DNA from: Podochytrium sp. JEL0797
Taxonomy: Eukaryota > Chytridiomycota > Chytridiomycetes > Chytridiales > Chytriomycetaceae
Length of the DNA: 19,473 nt
Assembly: GCA_027596195.1 (NCBI GenBank)
Contig: JADGJG010000447.1
Coordinates: 1-19,473 of the forward strand
Reading direction: 5' to 3'
Position numbers and translations under genes: made by a program. Below are positions 9,998 to 19,473 of this stretch, in pieces (position 1 is the first letter of the stretch; each line of letters opens with the position of its first letter). The notes beneath the pieces are model-generated. The model worked only from the letters and a program-made list of their open reading frames with translations, was not told the origin of the DNA and searched no databases.

Positions 9998-10018
9998 CTG
10001 TGTAACGAACTGTGTAAC
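9998..10018. promoter_or_regulatory. doubled CTGTGTAAC element upstream of zinc-finger gene 2
   Basis: CTGTGTAAC occurs at 9998-10006 and again at 10010-10018, 79 bp before the ATG at 10097. The longer word CGAACTGTGTAAC (10006-10018) recurs exactly at 10816-10828 upstream of gene 3, making it a candidate shared operator. Confidence 0.4.
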
Positions 10019-10043
10019 TGAAAATTTACAAGCTTCATTCGAA

Positions 10044-10050
10044 TATAAAA
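10044..10050 (+). promoter_or_regulatory. TATA box of zinc-finger gene 2
   Basis: TATAAAA lies 47 bp before the ATG at 10097, a fitting place for a fungal core promoter with a short leader. Confidence 0.55.
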
Positions 10051-10096
10051 TGTTGCCGCGATTCCACACCAGAAACCCACAATAATAGCAGCAAAA

Positions 10097-10630
10097 ATGC
10101 TTTCATATTCTCAGGCGCCGACTCTCCCGCAACTTGCTTCCATGCTCTCCTCTCCTCCTCCAGAAACATTCTCACTCGAGATCAAATGCTGTTCGAGCCC
10201 TCGCGACGATCGACACCCCATGTGCATTTCCTTCCTCCTGAATCAGGATGTCTCTCCCTCTTCTACCCATCAGCAAGTCTACCAGAGCAAACTTCATTAC
10301 CATCGACCAGACATGATCACCCACAACCTTCATGCTCACTCTGCAACGATATCCACCCCGACTCTCATGATAGAGACACCGCCAAGGGAATCTGCAACTC
10401 CTTCTCTTGAAACGCCTGCAACTCCAACAGAATCAGTGGCCCCTGCTTTCGAATGCACAAAGTGTTGGAAACGTTTCACGAAAAAGGCTTACCTCAAGAG
10501 CCATTGGGTGAGCCATTCGGACAAAATTCCGTATCATTGCAAGTTGACGCGGTGGGGTGGGGTTCCATGTACCAAGAGGTTTCGGAGGTCTCAGGATTTG
10601 GCGAGACACCAAAAATGTGTTAAACATTGA
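10097..10630 (+). CDS. C2H2 zinc-finger protein, cluster member 2
   Basis: A single exon gives 177 residues from an ATG preceded by GCAAAA. It is the closest relative of member 1: it carries MCISFLLNQD, then QSKLHYHRP, then a Ser/Thr/Pro linker and a 60-residue double finger from about residue 118. Finger 1 is C-x2-C-x12-H-x3-H and shares KKAYLKSHWVSHSD with member 1. Finger 2 is C-x9-C-x12-H-x5-H, with CTKRFRRSQDLARH. The inter-cysteine loop of finger 2 differs in sequence and length from member 1. This is a likely DNA-binding regulator; no specific orthologue is recognised. AATAAA lies at 10655-10660. Confidence 0.8.
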   Translation: MLSYSQAPTLPQLASMLSSPPPETFSLEIKCCSSPRDDRHPMCISFLLNQDVSPSSTHQQVYQSKLHYHRPDMITHNLHAHSATISTPTLMIETPPRESATPSLETPATPTESVAPAFECTKCWKRFTKKAYLKSHWVSHSDKIPYHCKLTRWGGVPCTKRFRRSQDLARHQKCVKH

Positions 10631-10654
10631 TTTTGTTTTAAAAACAACTACCCC

Positions 10655-10660
10655 AATAAA
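10655..10660 (+). terminator. polyadenylation signal of zinc-finger gene 2
   Basis: AATAAA begins 25 bp after the stop of the second zinc-finger gene. Confidence 0.6.
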
Positions 10661-10815
10661 TTATTGCTTCGTTTTCTCCCTTTTCCAGTTTCTGAAATAT
10701 GTGGAAATGAAAAATACATCCATCCCATGAACACAAAGCCGTCCTATACAATCACGACCGGCTTGCACGATTTTTTGACTGGCACATGAGTGAGAGAATG
10801 GGTAAATGTCTCGGC

Positions 10816-10828
10816 CGAACTGTGTAAC
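10816..10828. promoter_or_regulatory. 13-base word shared with the gene 2 promoter
   Basis: CGAACTGTGTAAC here is identical to 10006-10018. It lies about 260 bp before the ATG of gene 3, further upstream than in gene 2. Confidence 0.35.
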
Positions 10829-11087
10829 ACTCTGGAATAGTGGCGTGAATGCTGGGCTGGGGAAAAGGTTGGCAAAAGGTCGAGCCTCAAACTGACTTTT
10901 CTCCCAATTTCTTTTCAAAAATATGCTGGTAACGGAGTTTCGGAAAATTTATCAGCTCTTCCTTCTTCGGCTTCCTTGGGGGAAATAACGTTTCCGGCTG
11001 GGCGCTTAGCCAGCGCGGCAGCCGCGGAAAATTTTAAGCTCCAAACGGAAAAGCCCCTCCAATCAATCAAACATCGGCTGCTCCCAA

Positions 11088-11766
11088 ATGTCCGGATCCA
11101 GCCTCGACAACCTTCTCCTTCTCAGCACATCATCCATGTCATACCAGCCCCGCCTATCCGCGGTCCAGGACAAGATGTCCATTGAGTTTCTGGTAGACAC
11201 AAATTTAATGGACCGTGCTGCGGCACACATGGCGCCCCAAGCCCGACCACACTGCCACACAAGCTCCTTCGACCCGTCTCTCCACCACCTCCCGCTCCTC
11301 GCACAATCTTCTTCTCCCTCCTTGTCTCCCTGCGCGACGCCCGGGATTCGCAACCGAACGGGATTCACTCCACAAGGGTTCCAGCAGGAACTACTTCCGC
11401 GTATTGCATCTGAAGCGGATGATCGCGATCCGATCAGCTCAGCATGTAATGTGGGTTCCAACACCGCGTTCATGAACACTCAATTTCCGCGGGGGCTCGA
11501 CCACTCGGCTGACCGCAAGCATCAATGCGAAGTTTGTGGAAAAAAGTTTCGCAAGAAGCATCACATTCAGAGTCATATGGTAACGCATAGCGGGGAGTAT
11601 AACTTTGTTTGCCGGATGCCGGGGTAAATACTTTTTTAAGGGATTTCCTCCGCTTTCTGCTGATACTTTTATTAGTTGCACGAGCAAGTTCAGAAGGAAC
11701 CAAGATCTGCTCAGACACTTGCGTAATGTCGTACACAAGGAGGTTGTTTCCCGCAAGCATCAGTGA
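11088..11766 (+). CDS. C2H2 zinc-finger protein, cluster member 3 (two exons)
   Basis: Exons 11088-11623 and 11676-11766 give 208 residues. The family motif appears as MSIEFLVDTN near residue 30, but the SKLHYHRP motif of members 1 and 2 is absent. The fingers start near residue 145. Finger 1 is C-x2-C-x12-H-x3-H (CEVCGKKFRKKHHIQSH). Finger 2 is the canonical C-x4-C-x12-H-x5-H (CRMPGC, then TSKFRRNQDLLRH). The 52-nt intron (11624-11675) interrupts finger 2 between its two cysteines. Without splicing, translation stops at TAA right after CRMPG, leaving one finger. The splice is supported because it restores a perfect finger and ends in a natural stop at 11764-11766. AATAAA lies at 11803-11808. 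The role is inferred to be DNA binding. Confidence 0.8.
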
Positions 11767-11802
11767 AGAATTCGTTTTTGCACGTGCCGCATTCCAACGC
11801 CC

Positions 11803-11808
11803 AATAAA
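11803..11808 (+). terminator. polyadenylation signal of zinc-finger gene 3
   Basis: AATAAA lies 37 bp after the spliced stop codon, in the 158-bp convergent gap before the 3' end of UTP25. Confidence 0.55.
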
Positions 11809-11924
11809 ATTCCATTTCTCATCTCATTTTGGTCATGTTCCGTCAGCTATCGTGAACAATCGATTGAAACTCAGCCGGAGTCCTCAGATTGTTGCATATC
11901 CCACGCGTTTTATTGAAATCCAAA

Positions 11925-14215
11925 TCACGCAAACAAAAAAGTCTCCTTCTCCATCATCTTCCCCACCCGCTTACTCCCCACAATCCTCTCCAACCTCAAC
12001 CAATCATACTGCGAATACAACACCTGCACCCCCGAATCCATCCCCTTCTCGACCCCATTCACAATCTCGGAATAAAACTGCGGATACTCGGGCACCTGAT
12101 ACCACACGACGCGTTTGACCCCGCGGATCTTGTACCGCCGGAAAAAGTGGAACCGTTCCGTTACCACGAGGAGTCCGATTTTGCCGTGGAAAAAGTTGGA
12201 GCGGTTGCGGGATACGTCTGGTTGAGGGGTGTATTCGCAGAGTTCGCCAAATTCAATGTTTTGGGAGGTCAGGTAGTTGCGTACGCGGACAAAGTCGAGG
12301 TAAGAGGGGACGAGGATCATGGAACCCGTTTGGCCGCCGGAGCGGAGGAGTTGGGGGAGGGTTTTGGAAGTGAAGTGGTGGAAACGGGAGTCGTCGTGCG
12401 TTTGGAGGGAGGTGCATGCGAATTTGGTAAACATCTGGAGGCGATACCGATCAGTGGGTTATGCCGATGTGGTGTGGGTGAAGTTACCTGGGGAACTTGA
12501 ACAACGACTTGTCCAATGCTTCCATCGTACGAGGACGTGATTTTGATCTTGCCGTCCACGTTTTTGCCCTTCTTGGTCATCAAGGCGTTGATTTCGGGGG
12601 CTGCGAAATGGGACAGTACAATGTTTTGGCGGAGCTGGGCGGCACGGCCGTCGAGGTACCACGACTTGATCCTCGCGAAGTCACAATCGCGGGCCGTTTT
12701 GGGGGTCAAGTTGAGGTGGTTGAAGAGGTGCTGGTGGCGATAGTGTAGGGTTAGTATTCGTTGAAAAAATTGGCGGTGAGAATACCTGGAGGTGGTCCCA
12801 GTTTTGCATCATGAGAATATCACAACGGTCCGCCACAACGACTTCAATGGAACTCAAAAAGTCAAAATCGCGATCGTTGTCACTGGCAGGAAGCATGGCG
12901 CAATCAGAATACAAATCACAAAAGCACACAAAAGAACAACTCACCCTTCCGCCCCAATGACCATTCTCAATCCCAACGGACTCGTCACAATAATATCCGA
13001 GCTGTAGAAATCGCTAAACAGCTTCAAATGGCGACGCGAAAACTTGATGCCAATTCGAAACATGTCATCAATGTTTCCACGAAAGTCGGTTTGGAAGTCG
13101 AGCGGCTTCGAGGCGTCTGTGCCGTCTTCTTCAGGTGGAACAGAGAATTCAGAAATGAATCTGGATTTGTTTTCCTGGGATGATCGAGAGGGAGTGTGTG
13201 AGAAACAGAATGCCAGATGCTTGAAAAATCAACAAAAACAACTCACAATCTGAGAGGCACCCGACAGTTTGAGAATCATGTTGATCACATCAAATGCGAT
13301 ATTCTTGAAAGGGAGAATGATGAGGACTTTCGGACGCGTGAAACCTTGGTCGCGATATTCAATGGAATCCCCAGACTTTGTGACATCCCCAGCGTCCTCG
13401 TCGTCTTCCGATTCTTCGAGATCCTCCACCTCCTCTTCTTCTTCTTCAACGGGTTCTTGTTCTTCCTCCGGCTCCACGACACCCGCCTTCTTTTTGATTT
13501 CAACCGCCTTCTTGACCTTCGCCAACTCAGCTTCCTTTGCGGCAATCGTGTTCAATCTCGCCGTATTCTTCAAAACGCGATCTCTGGTCTTGAACACGTG
13601 GTTGACGGAATGCAAAACATACGCGAGCCGGACCTCGTCTTCGGCTTGTTTGTCAATCAAGTGCACGGAGGAAGCCTGCACATCGCGGTACGAGTTGAGA
13701 AGGGGAAACAGGGTCGATGTGATGGGTGGCAGAACGCCAGGCTCCAGTTTGCGTTTCAATTGTTTGGCCTTTTTGGATCTGGGTTCGGCGGGTTCTGGGT
13801 CCGACACGTCTTTGGGCATGGATTCGGCAACGAGGTCCTGGATGAGGGGAGTCAGGCGTTCCTTGATTCCATGCGTGGACACGAATTCGGGGATGGACAG
13901 CGATTCTTGGGATTCTTGAAGGTTATCCAACGAAATGGCGGGTGGTGGATTCGCGGCCAGGGCCTCGTTGTCGAGAACAGACACAATTCCCAGGGATTCG
14001 ACCTGCTTCTTGTCCACGAGGGAAACAGAGGAAGCGAGGGGCAGCAAGCGGTCGTTTGCCCAGTGTTTGAAATAGGACGGGAGTGGAGCAGTGGAAGTGG
14101 AAGTGGCAGTGGGAATATCCTTCTTTGCGGGAACAAGGACCGTTTCGAGATCGCGTGGCTTTCGCTCGGCGGGCTTCTTGGTGCCCTTTTTGGCGGCAAC
14201 CCCTTTCTTGATCAT
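11925..14215 (-). CDS. UTP25: UTP25, U3 snoRNA-associated SSU processome protein
   Basis: Exons on the minus strand are 14215-13247, 13174-12945, 12882-12786, 12730-12488 and 12434-11925, giving 682 residues, near the length of yeast Utp25. It acts in the nucleolus in early 18S rRNA processing; the vertebrate homologue is digestive organ expansion factor. The N-terminus is basic ([15 protein letters not shown]) and a long acidic run lies near residue 260-290. The helicase-like core follows: [55 protein letters not shown], then [19 protein letters not shown]. The C-terminal half has [20 protein letters not shown] and [13 protein letters not shown]. These lie at helicase motif positions, but the ATPase residues are degenerate, as is usual for this family. 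Intron 3 contains TACTAAC. An in-frame ATG at 14246 would add [10 protein letters not shown] and overlap the KRR1 start, so 14215 is preferred. Confidence 0.92.
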
Positions 14216-14243
14216 CGCGTGAAACCAAAAAAAAAAAAAAAAC
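14216..14243. promoter_or_regulatory. 28-bp divergent spacer with an A16 tract (UTP25/KRR1)
   Basis: Only 28 bp separate the two start codons. Sixteen consecutive A residues occupy 14227-14242. Poly(dA:dT) tracts keep nucleosomes off promoters and are frequent at fungal ribosome-biogenesis genes. Because the spacer is so short, transcription start sites must lie inside it or within the opposite gene's coding sequence. Confidence 0.7.
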
Positions 14244-15683
<1,440 letters not shown>

Positions 15684-15972
15684 ATTTGGCTTGGTTCCTG
15701 GATCCTGGGATATTTTGCCACTTTGTCTTGGCAGTGTTTCGTTCAGTTGTTTTTATGTCTGTGTGGAAGAGGAAAGAATACACTTCTGTCAGAATGTGGG
15801 GAGACAGAGTGCGAGAGAATGTACACTGCCAAAAAAAACTTGTGACTCGACCATGGCCGAAAAGTTCGTTTGGAAAGACTGGCACTGGGAACCCGTCACG
15901 AAAACCGCAACACTGCAATCCACCCAACTTTCCGCCGTGAAACCCACTCTCCCCACAAATCAACCCACCGCC

Positions 15973-18044
15973 ATGGACTCACTTCAGACCTTGATCCTCG
16001 AAACATTGGACCTACAAGCGTCCATCCCCGACACCCAAACCCTCCTCCTCAACGATGCACCGATTGATCAGCTCAGCATCTTGGGCGTCTTGAATGCATT
16101 GACTTCCAGAGAGGTGCGGGGCGGAACACTGCCCTTTTTTTCTTTTTTGCCGATAGTGTTGTTTAATTGCGGTTTTGGCAGGTCGTTGCGTTCAGCATTC
16201 TCGATGTCGAACATTGGGTCTTGACGGACGAAGGTGCCGGAATCGCTGATAACGGGTCGCCGGAGGTGATGGTCTTCAATGCCATTCCCGAGGGGGATGA
16301 GGGAATTTCGATCCCAGAGATTCAGGTAAACAATTGACTTGCGGTTGGGATGCGCTCTTGGAGCTGGCCATTCGATCGAATCTGGAATCCGAAGCCGTAT
16401 TCGTGGAAGTGGGACACAAGGGGGTGCAGATGCGGAGTCGGAAACCGGTTGTGCCAAAATTCGGATGTGCCGATGAGGGAGTTCCCTCAATTTGGGCTGT
16501 CGCAATGGATCCAAGTGAATGCGAATTGCAGCAGATATTCGGGATGGATTCATTGAAACCTGGCATTCCACCAAGAATCCACGATCATACAACTTCTAAA
16601 TCCATCCCTCACCCTCTTCCCCCGAATTAGAAAATCGTCGGAGACAGCTACAAGTTTGGACAAGGCGCCGCCTTCAAAAACAAGTGGATCAAAAAGACCC
16701 CCACGGGACTCGCGAGACTCGCCGCGAGTGTGGTCGATTCGACCCGCAACGACTTGGTTTCCGTGAGAAACGGAACCGTGTTGGCCGCCAAGACGATGGC
16801 GGACTACAAAAAGAGAAAGCTGATTGACAAAAAGTGAGTTTCTGTAAAGATTGAGATTGGGTTGAGGAGGAGGCTGATGTTGTTTCTTTGGCTTGCAGAA
16901 AGACTTCGTCGTACTGCGTTCAGAAGGGTGCCAAGTTCACCACGACTCTGGCCAAGGAGGAGACGGACATTACCCAGGATATGATTTTGAGGTTTGGGAA
17001 TTGATTGTTGACTGTGTTTTGGAAGCGATCCCTGAACCTTGTTTTCCCCCCAAAACAGCGGTGAATGGAAGAGCGTCCCATTCAAAAAGTACAACTTTGC
17101 CCCAGGCGTTGTTGGAGTCCAGCCCCGCGGAGGATATTTGCATCCGCTCATGAAAGTGCGCGAGGAGTTCCGTCAAATCTTCTTGGAGCTCGGGTAATTG
17201 CACACTGCCCAATTATCCAAGAAGCAAACACATCTAAACCTCTAAATGATGAAACAGCTTCACCGAAATGCCCACCAACAAATTCGTCGAATCCTCCTTC
17301 TGGAACTTTGACGCCCTCTTCCAACCGCAACAACACCCAGCCAGAGACTCCCACGACACCTTCTTCCTCAAAGACCCGCAAACCGACAACCAGTACCCCT
17401 CCGAATACATGGAACGCGTCAAAAAAGTGCACTCGGAGGGTGGATACGGGTCCGCCGGGTACGGATACGACTGGGACGTGAAGGAAGCCGACAAACTCCT
17501 CCTTCGCACACACACAACGGCCGTCTCGTCCAACATGTTGTACCACCTCGCTCAAGAAAAGGAGTTCCGCCCCGTCAAGTACTTTTCGATTGACCGCGTG
17601 TTCCGTAACGAAACCACGGACGCGACGCACTTGGCCGAGTTCCATCAACTCGAAGGTGTCGTTGCCGACCGTGGGTTGACGTTGGGAGATTTGATTGGAA
17701 CGCTGCACAGTTTCTTTCAAAAGTTGGGGATCCCGCGAATCAAGTTCAAGCCCGCGTTCAACCCGTACACGGAACCGTCGATGGAAATCTTTTCGTGGCA
17801 TGATGGGCTGAACAAGTGGGTTGAGATTGGGAACAGTGGAATGTTCCGTCCGGAGATGTTGCGTCCGATGGGGTTGCCGGAGGATGTGAGTGTGATTGCG
17901 TGGGGGTTGGGGGTCGAGAGACCGACCATGATCAAGTATGGGTACGATGACATCAGAGAGTTGTTGGGACACAAGGTGAATATTGATATGGTTCAAAAGA
18001 ATCCGATTTGCAGATTGGACAAGAAGATGGGACGTGAACTTTGA
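15973..18044 (+). CDS. FRS2: cytosolic phenylalanyl-tRNA synthetase, alpha subunit
   Basis: Exons read as 15973-16113, 16182-16325, 16631-16833, 16899-16991, 17059-17193 and 17258-18044, giving 500 residues, matching the roughly 500 of yeast Frs2 and human FARSA. It charges tRNA-Phe as an alpha2beta2 enzyme in the cytosol. The N-terminal winged-helix DNA-binding-like repeats cover about 1-200 ([32 protein letters not shown]). The class II core begins near 200: [40 protein letters not shown], motif 2 [10 protein letters not shown] near 348, [33 protein letters not shown] and motif 3 [13 protein letters not shown] near 456. The ATG at 15973 has a strong context (CCGCCATGG) and gives the family length. 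An equally good in-frame ATG at 15853 would add 40 residues unlike family N-termini. AATAAA lies at 18060-18065. Confidence 0.94.
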
Positions 18045-18059
18045 TTATTTTTGGGTGAA

Positions 18060-18065
18060 AATAAA
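18060..18065 (+). terminator. polyadenylation signal of the PheRS alpha gene
   Basis: AATAAA lies 15 bp after the stop. Three more copies follow on the same strand (18147-18152, 18159-18164 and 18194-18199) in the 189-bp convergent gap before the receptor gene. Confidence 0.55.
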
Positions 18066-18233
18066 TCCGATATTCTCGTTGGCGTTGTTGCGAGAAAAGA
18101 ATGAAAAATGAACGGGGTTTGCGGTCTACGTGAAGGCGGAGGGGAAAATAAACTCCGTAATAAACCTGCCAAGCCGACGTTCAGGCCTTCAACAATAAAC
18201 GGCTATATATTAATGTGATGGCAGACCCCCCTT

Positions 18234-19298
18234 CTACGGATTATGCACTCTAATGATGCTAAACTCCTGCTTCGGCATTGCGGTTGCATTCTCACACGCC
18301 AATTCTTCGTCGCCCAAATCCACCCTTCGCCTCCTCACCGCCCCGCATATTGCCATGCGTAAATCTCTCTTGAAATACAAAATCAGGAGCGGCGTTGCAA
18401 GCAGGTCCAGAGTCGACGCGATGGCTGCCAAGGAATCCAGCCAAAGTGGAACCTCACCAAGCCCCACAAAAGCGTGGATGCATGCCTCAGCAAGGGATGG
18501 CAACCAGCAGATAATAAGGTTGGAGCTTAGAACGGCGCAGTTGATGGAGAGTTGACGGGAAACCATGAGGAGTTGTGCTTGATTGACACCTTTCGCGATC
18601 GCCAGCTTTCGCATGGAGACGATGTATGTGTGCATGTATAGAAGGACGATGGCGGTAATGTTGGTAACGAATCCGACTCCCATTATTACACTCCAAACAC
18701 CCAATTGTAAAGGTGAATTGGGTGTCAGACCGTCCGAAGAAGTCTGAATTGAATCATTGAGGAGTTAACTCTTTGATGCACGAATCACAGATCCACATAC
18801 CGACGTTGAAAATATCCAGACCGCTATGCACGTGTCGAGGAACGGTTGTGCCAAGACAATCAAATCTAGAGTCCGCTGCCGTTTGGCTGGAACGCCGTTG
18901 ATGACCGACCACCGCGACAAAGCCAGCATGACATTCATGGCAAATATAAGCTGGACGAGAATGAGAAAGATGACGGCTGTGATCTGGTGGTGGACTCGAA
19001 CAAACGCCAGCTCCCAATCCAATTCCCTTTTGCTCGAGTACGAGAAGACGGCCAGGCCCATCCAGAGCTTAAAAGGAACAACCAGGGACCAAAAGAGAGA
19101 CACGGCAGCCAGGGCTCCCATGATTTGATCCGTCTTGGTTGCGACGAGCTTGCGATGATCAAGCCGCAAACCCCACAGCACGAGTCCATTGAACAGGAAG
19201 CCAATGATGCAGAGAGGGATTTGCACCCAGTAGTGGATGATGGACTGGATGGGATCGATCGGCGGACTGTCGACTGGGAGGGAGCCGCTGACATTCAT
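18234..19298 (-). CDS. rhodopsin-class (class A-like) seven-transmembrane receptor
   Basis: Minus-strand exons 19298-18801 and 18743-18234 give 335 residues. The 57-nt intron lies after the fourth membrane helix. Seven hydrophobic helices can be read. TM1 is IPLCIIGFLFNGLVLWGL, with an asparagine at the class A N1.50 place. TM3 is ITAVIFLILVQLIFAMNVML, ending in ALSRW where DRY usually sits. TM6 contains the class A toggle motif CWLP. TM7 ends TPLLILY, then FKRDLRMAI, which looks like helix 8. The short N-terminus has an N-glycosylation sequon (NVS at 2-4). The aspartate usual in TM2 is not seen, and the TM7 position of the retinal-binding lysine is threonine, so it is not an opsin. Ligand and G protein are unknown; it presumably sits in the plasma membrane. 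The nearer ATG at 19298 was used. Confidence 0.78.
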
Positions 19299-19352
19299 CA
19301 AATTGGATTTTTTTGCCCCCCACCCCCAAACTTTATCAGCCTTTCAACAATG

Positions 19353-19355
<3 letters not shown>

Positions 19356-19445
<90 letters not shown>
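19356..19445. repeat. near-pure poly-G tract
   Basis: Fifty-six G residues (19356-19411), one T, then thirty-three G residues (19413-19445) precede a G-rich tail to the window end. It lies 58 bp upstream of the receptor ATG, on its template side as poly-C. It may be real G4-forming DNA or a sequencing or assembly artefact. Confidence 0.9.
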
Positions 19446-19446
<1 letters not shown>

Positions 19447-19473
19447 GTGGGGGGCTGTGGGGGGCGGTGTGCC

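Larger units (their letters stand above)
9750..10096. other. intergenic region between zinc-finger genes 1 and 2
   Basis: This stretch holds the polyadenylation signal of gene 1 (9765-9770), a doubled CTGTGTAAC word (9998-10006 and 10010-10018) and the TATA box of gene 2 (10044-10050). A minus-strand frame of 68 codons with an ATG at 9983 has no recognisable family and was not called. Confidence 0.6.
10631..11087. other. intergenic region between zinc-finger genes 2 and 3
   Basis: This stretch holds the polyadenylation signal of gene 2 (10655-10660) and the 13-base word shared with the gene 2 promoter (10816-10828). An AT-rich patch (ATTTTAA, around 11031) sits about 55 bp before the ATG of gene 3, where the paralogues have TATA boxes. 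A minus-strand frame of 85 codons lacks an ATG and resembles nothing. Confidence 0.6.

Noticed and set aside
10661..10918. Minus-strand 85-codon frame
   Set aside because: It lacks an ATG start, has no recognisable motif and covers the candidate operator word upstream of gene 3.
11889..12500. Plus-strand open frame of about 203 codons
   Set aside because: It is antisense to the last UTP25 exon, whose sequence ([13 protein letters not shown]) is clearly the real product.
13247..14215. UTP25 as an active DEAD-box helicase
   Set aside because: The canonical Walker A and DEAD residues are not seen; the sequence fits the degenerate helicase-like UTP25 family.
17148..17996. Minus-strand open frame of about 282 codons
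   Set aside because: It is antisense to the catalytic exon of PheRS alpha and shows no family features.
18234..19298. Receptor as an opsin or microbial rhodopsin
   Set aside because: The TM7 position for the retinal Schiff-base lysine is threonine and no lysine is found in that helix.

Overview
The window looks like nuclear DNA of an early-diverging, flagellated (zoosporic) fungus, most likely a chytrid. Genes are dense and most are cut by short GT-AG introns, mostly 48-80 nt with a few of about 190-310 nt. One intron shows a textbook TACTAAC branch point. Proteins are fungal or opisthokont in type (fungal-style lipin, paired C2H2 fingers). There is also a SPAG1-type dynein-arm assembly factor, which lineages without motile cilia have lost, and a rhodopsin-class receptor, a family seen in zoosporic fungi. 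Species cannot be named from the sequence alone.

Layout. Positions 1-102 may hold the 3' end of an unknown gene. SPAG1 (+, 391-3867, eight exons) is followed by a lipin phosphatidate phosphatase (+, 4088-7295, nine exons) and, only 22 bp later, a Qc-SNARE of the STX8/SYP5 type (+, 7318-8225, four exons). A more open region (8226-11766) carries three related small C2H2 zinc-finger genes in tandem (9135-9749, 10097-10630, 11088-11766). UTP25 (-, 14215-11925, five exons) and KRR1 (+, 14244-15683, five exons) then diverge from a 28-bp spacer containing an A16 tract. Cytosolic phenylalanyl-tRNA synthetase alpha (+, 15973-18044, six exons) follows. A seven-transmembrane receptor gene (-, 19298-18234, two exons) points toward it. 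The window ends in a long, nearly pure G tract (19356-19445).

Function. UTP25 and KRR1 both act in the 90S pre-ribosome/SSU processome and share one promoter, next to an aminoacyl-tRNA synthetase, so 11925-18044 is a ribosome-production and translation neighbourhood. SPAG1, lipin and the SNARE are individually conserved housekeeping or flagellar genes. The most lineage-specific part is the zinc-finger trio: all three share a short M-x-I-x-F-L motif upstream of the fingers, two share a second motif, and two share a 13-base upstream word. Other points worth a second look are a histidine at the SNARE zero-layer position, finger-2 loop expansions exactly where the third paralogue has an intron, and several stop-free introns whose length is a multiple of three. 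I saw no rRNA, tRNA, CRISPR array or recognisable transposon. All exon junctions were worked out by reading splice sites and protein families by eye.
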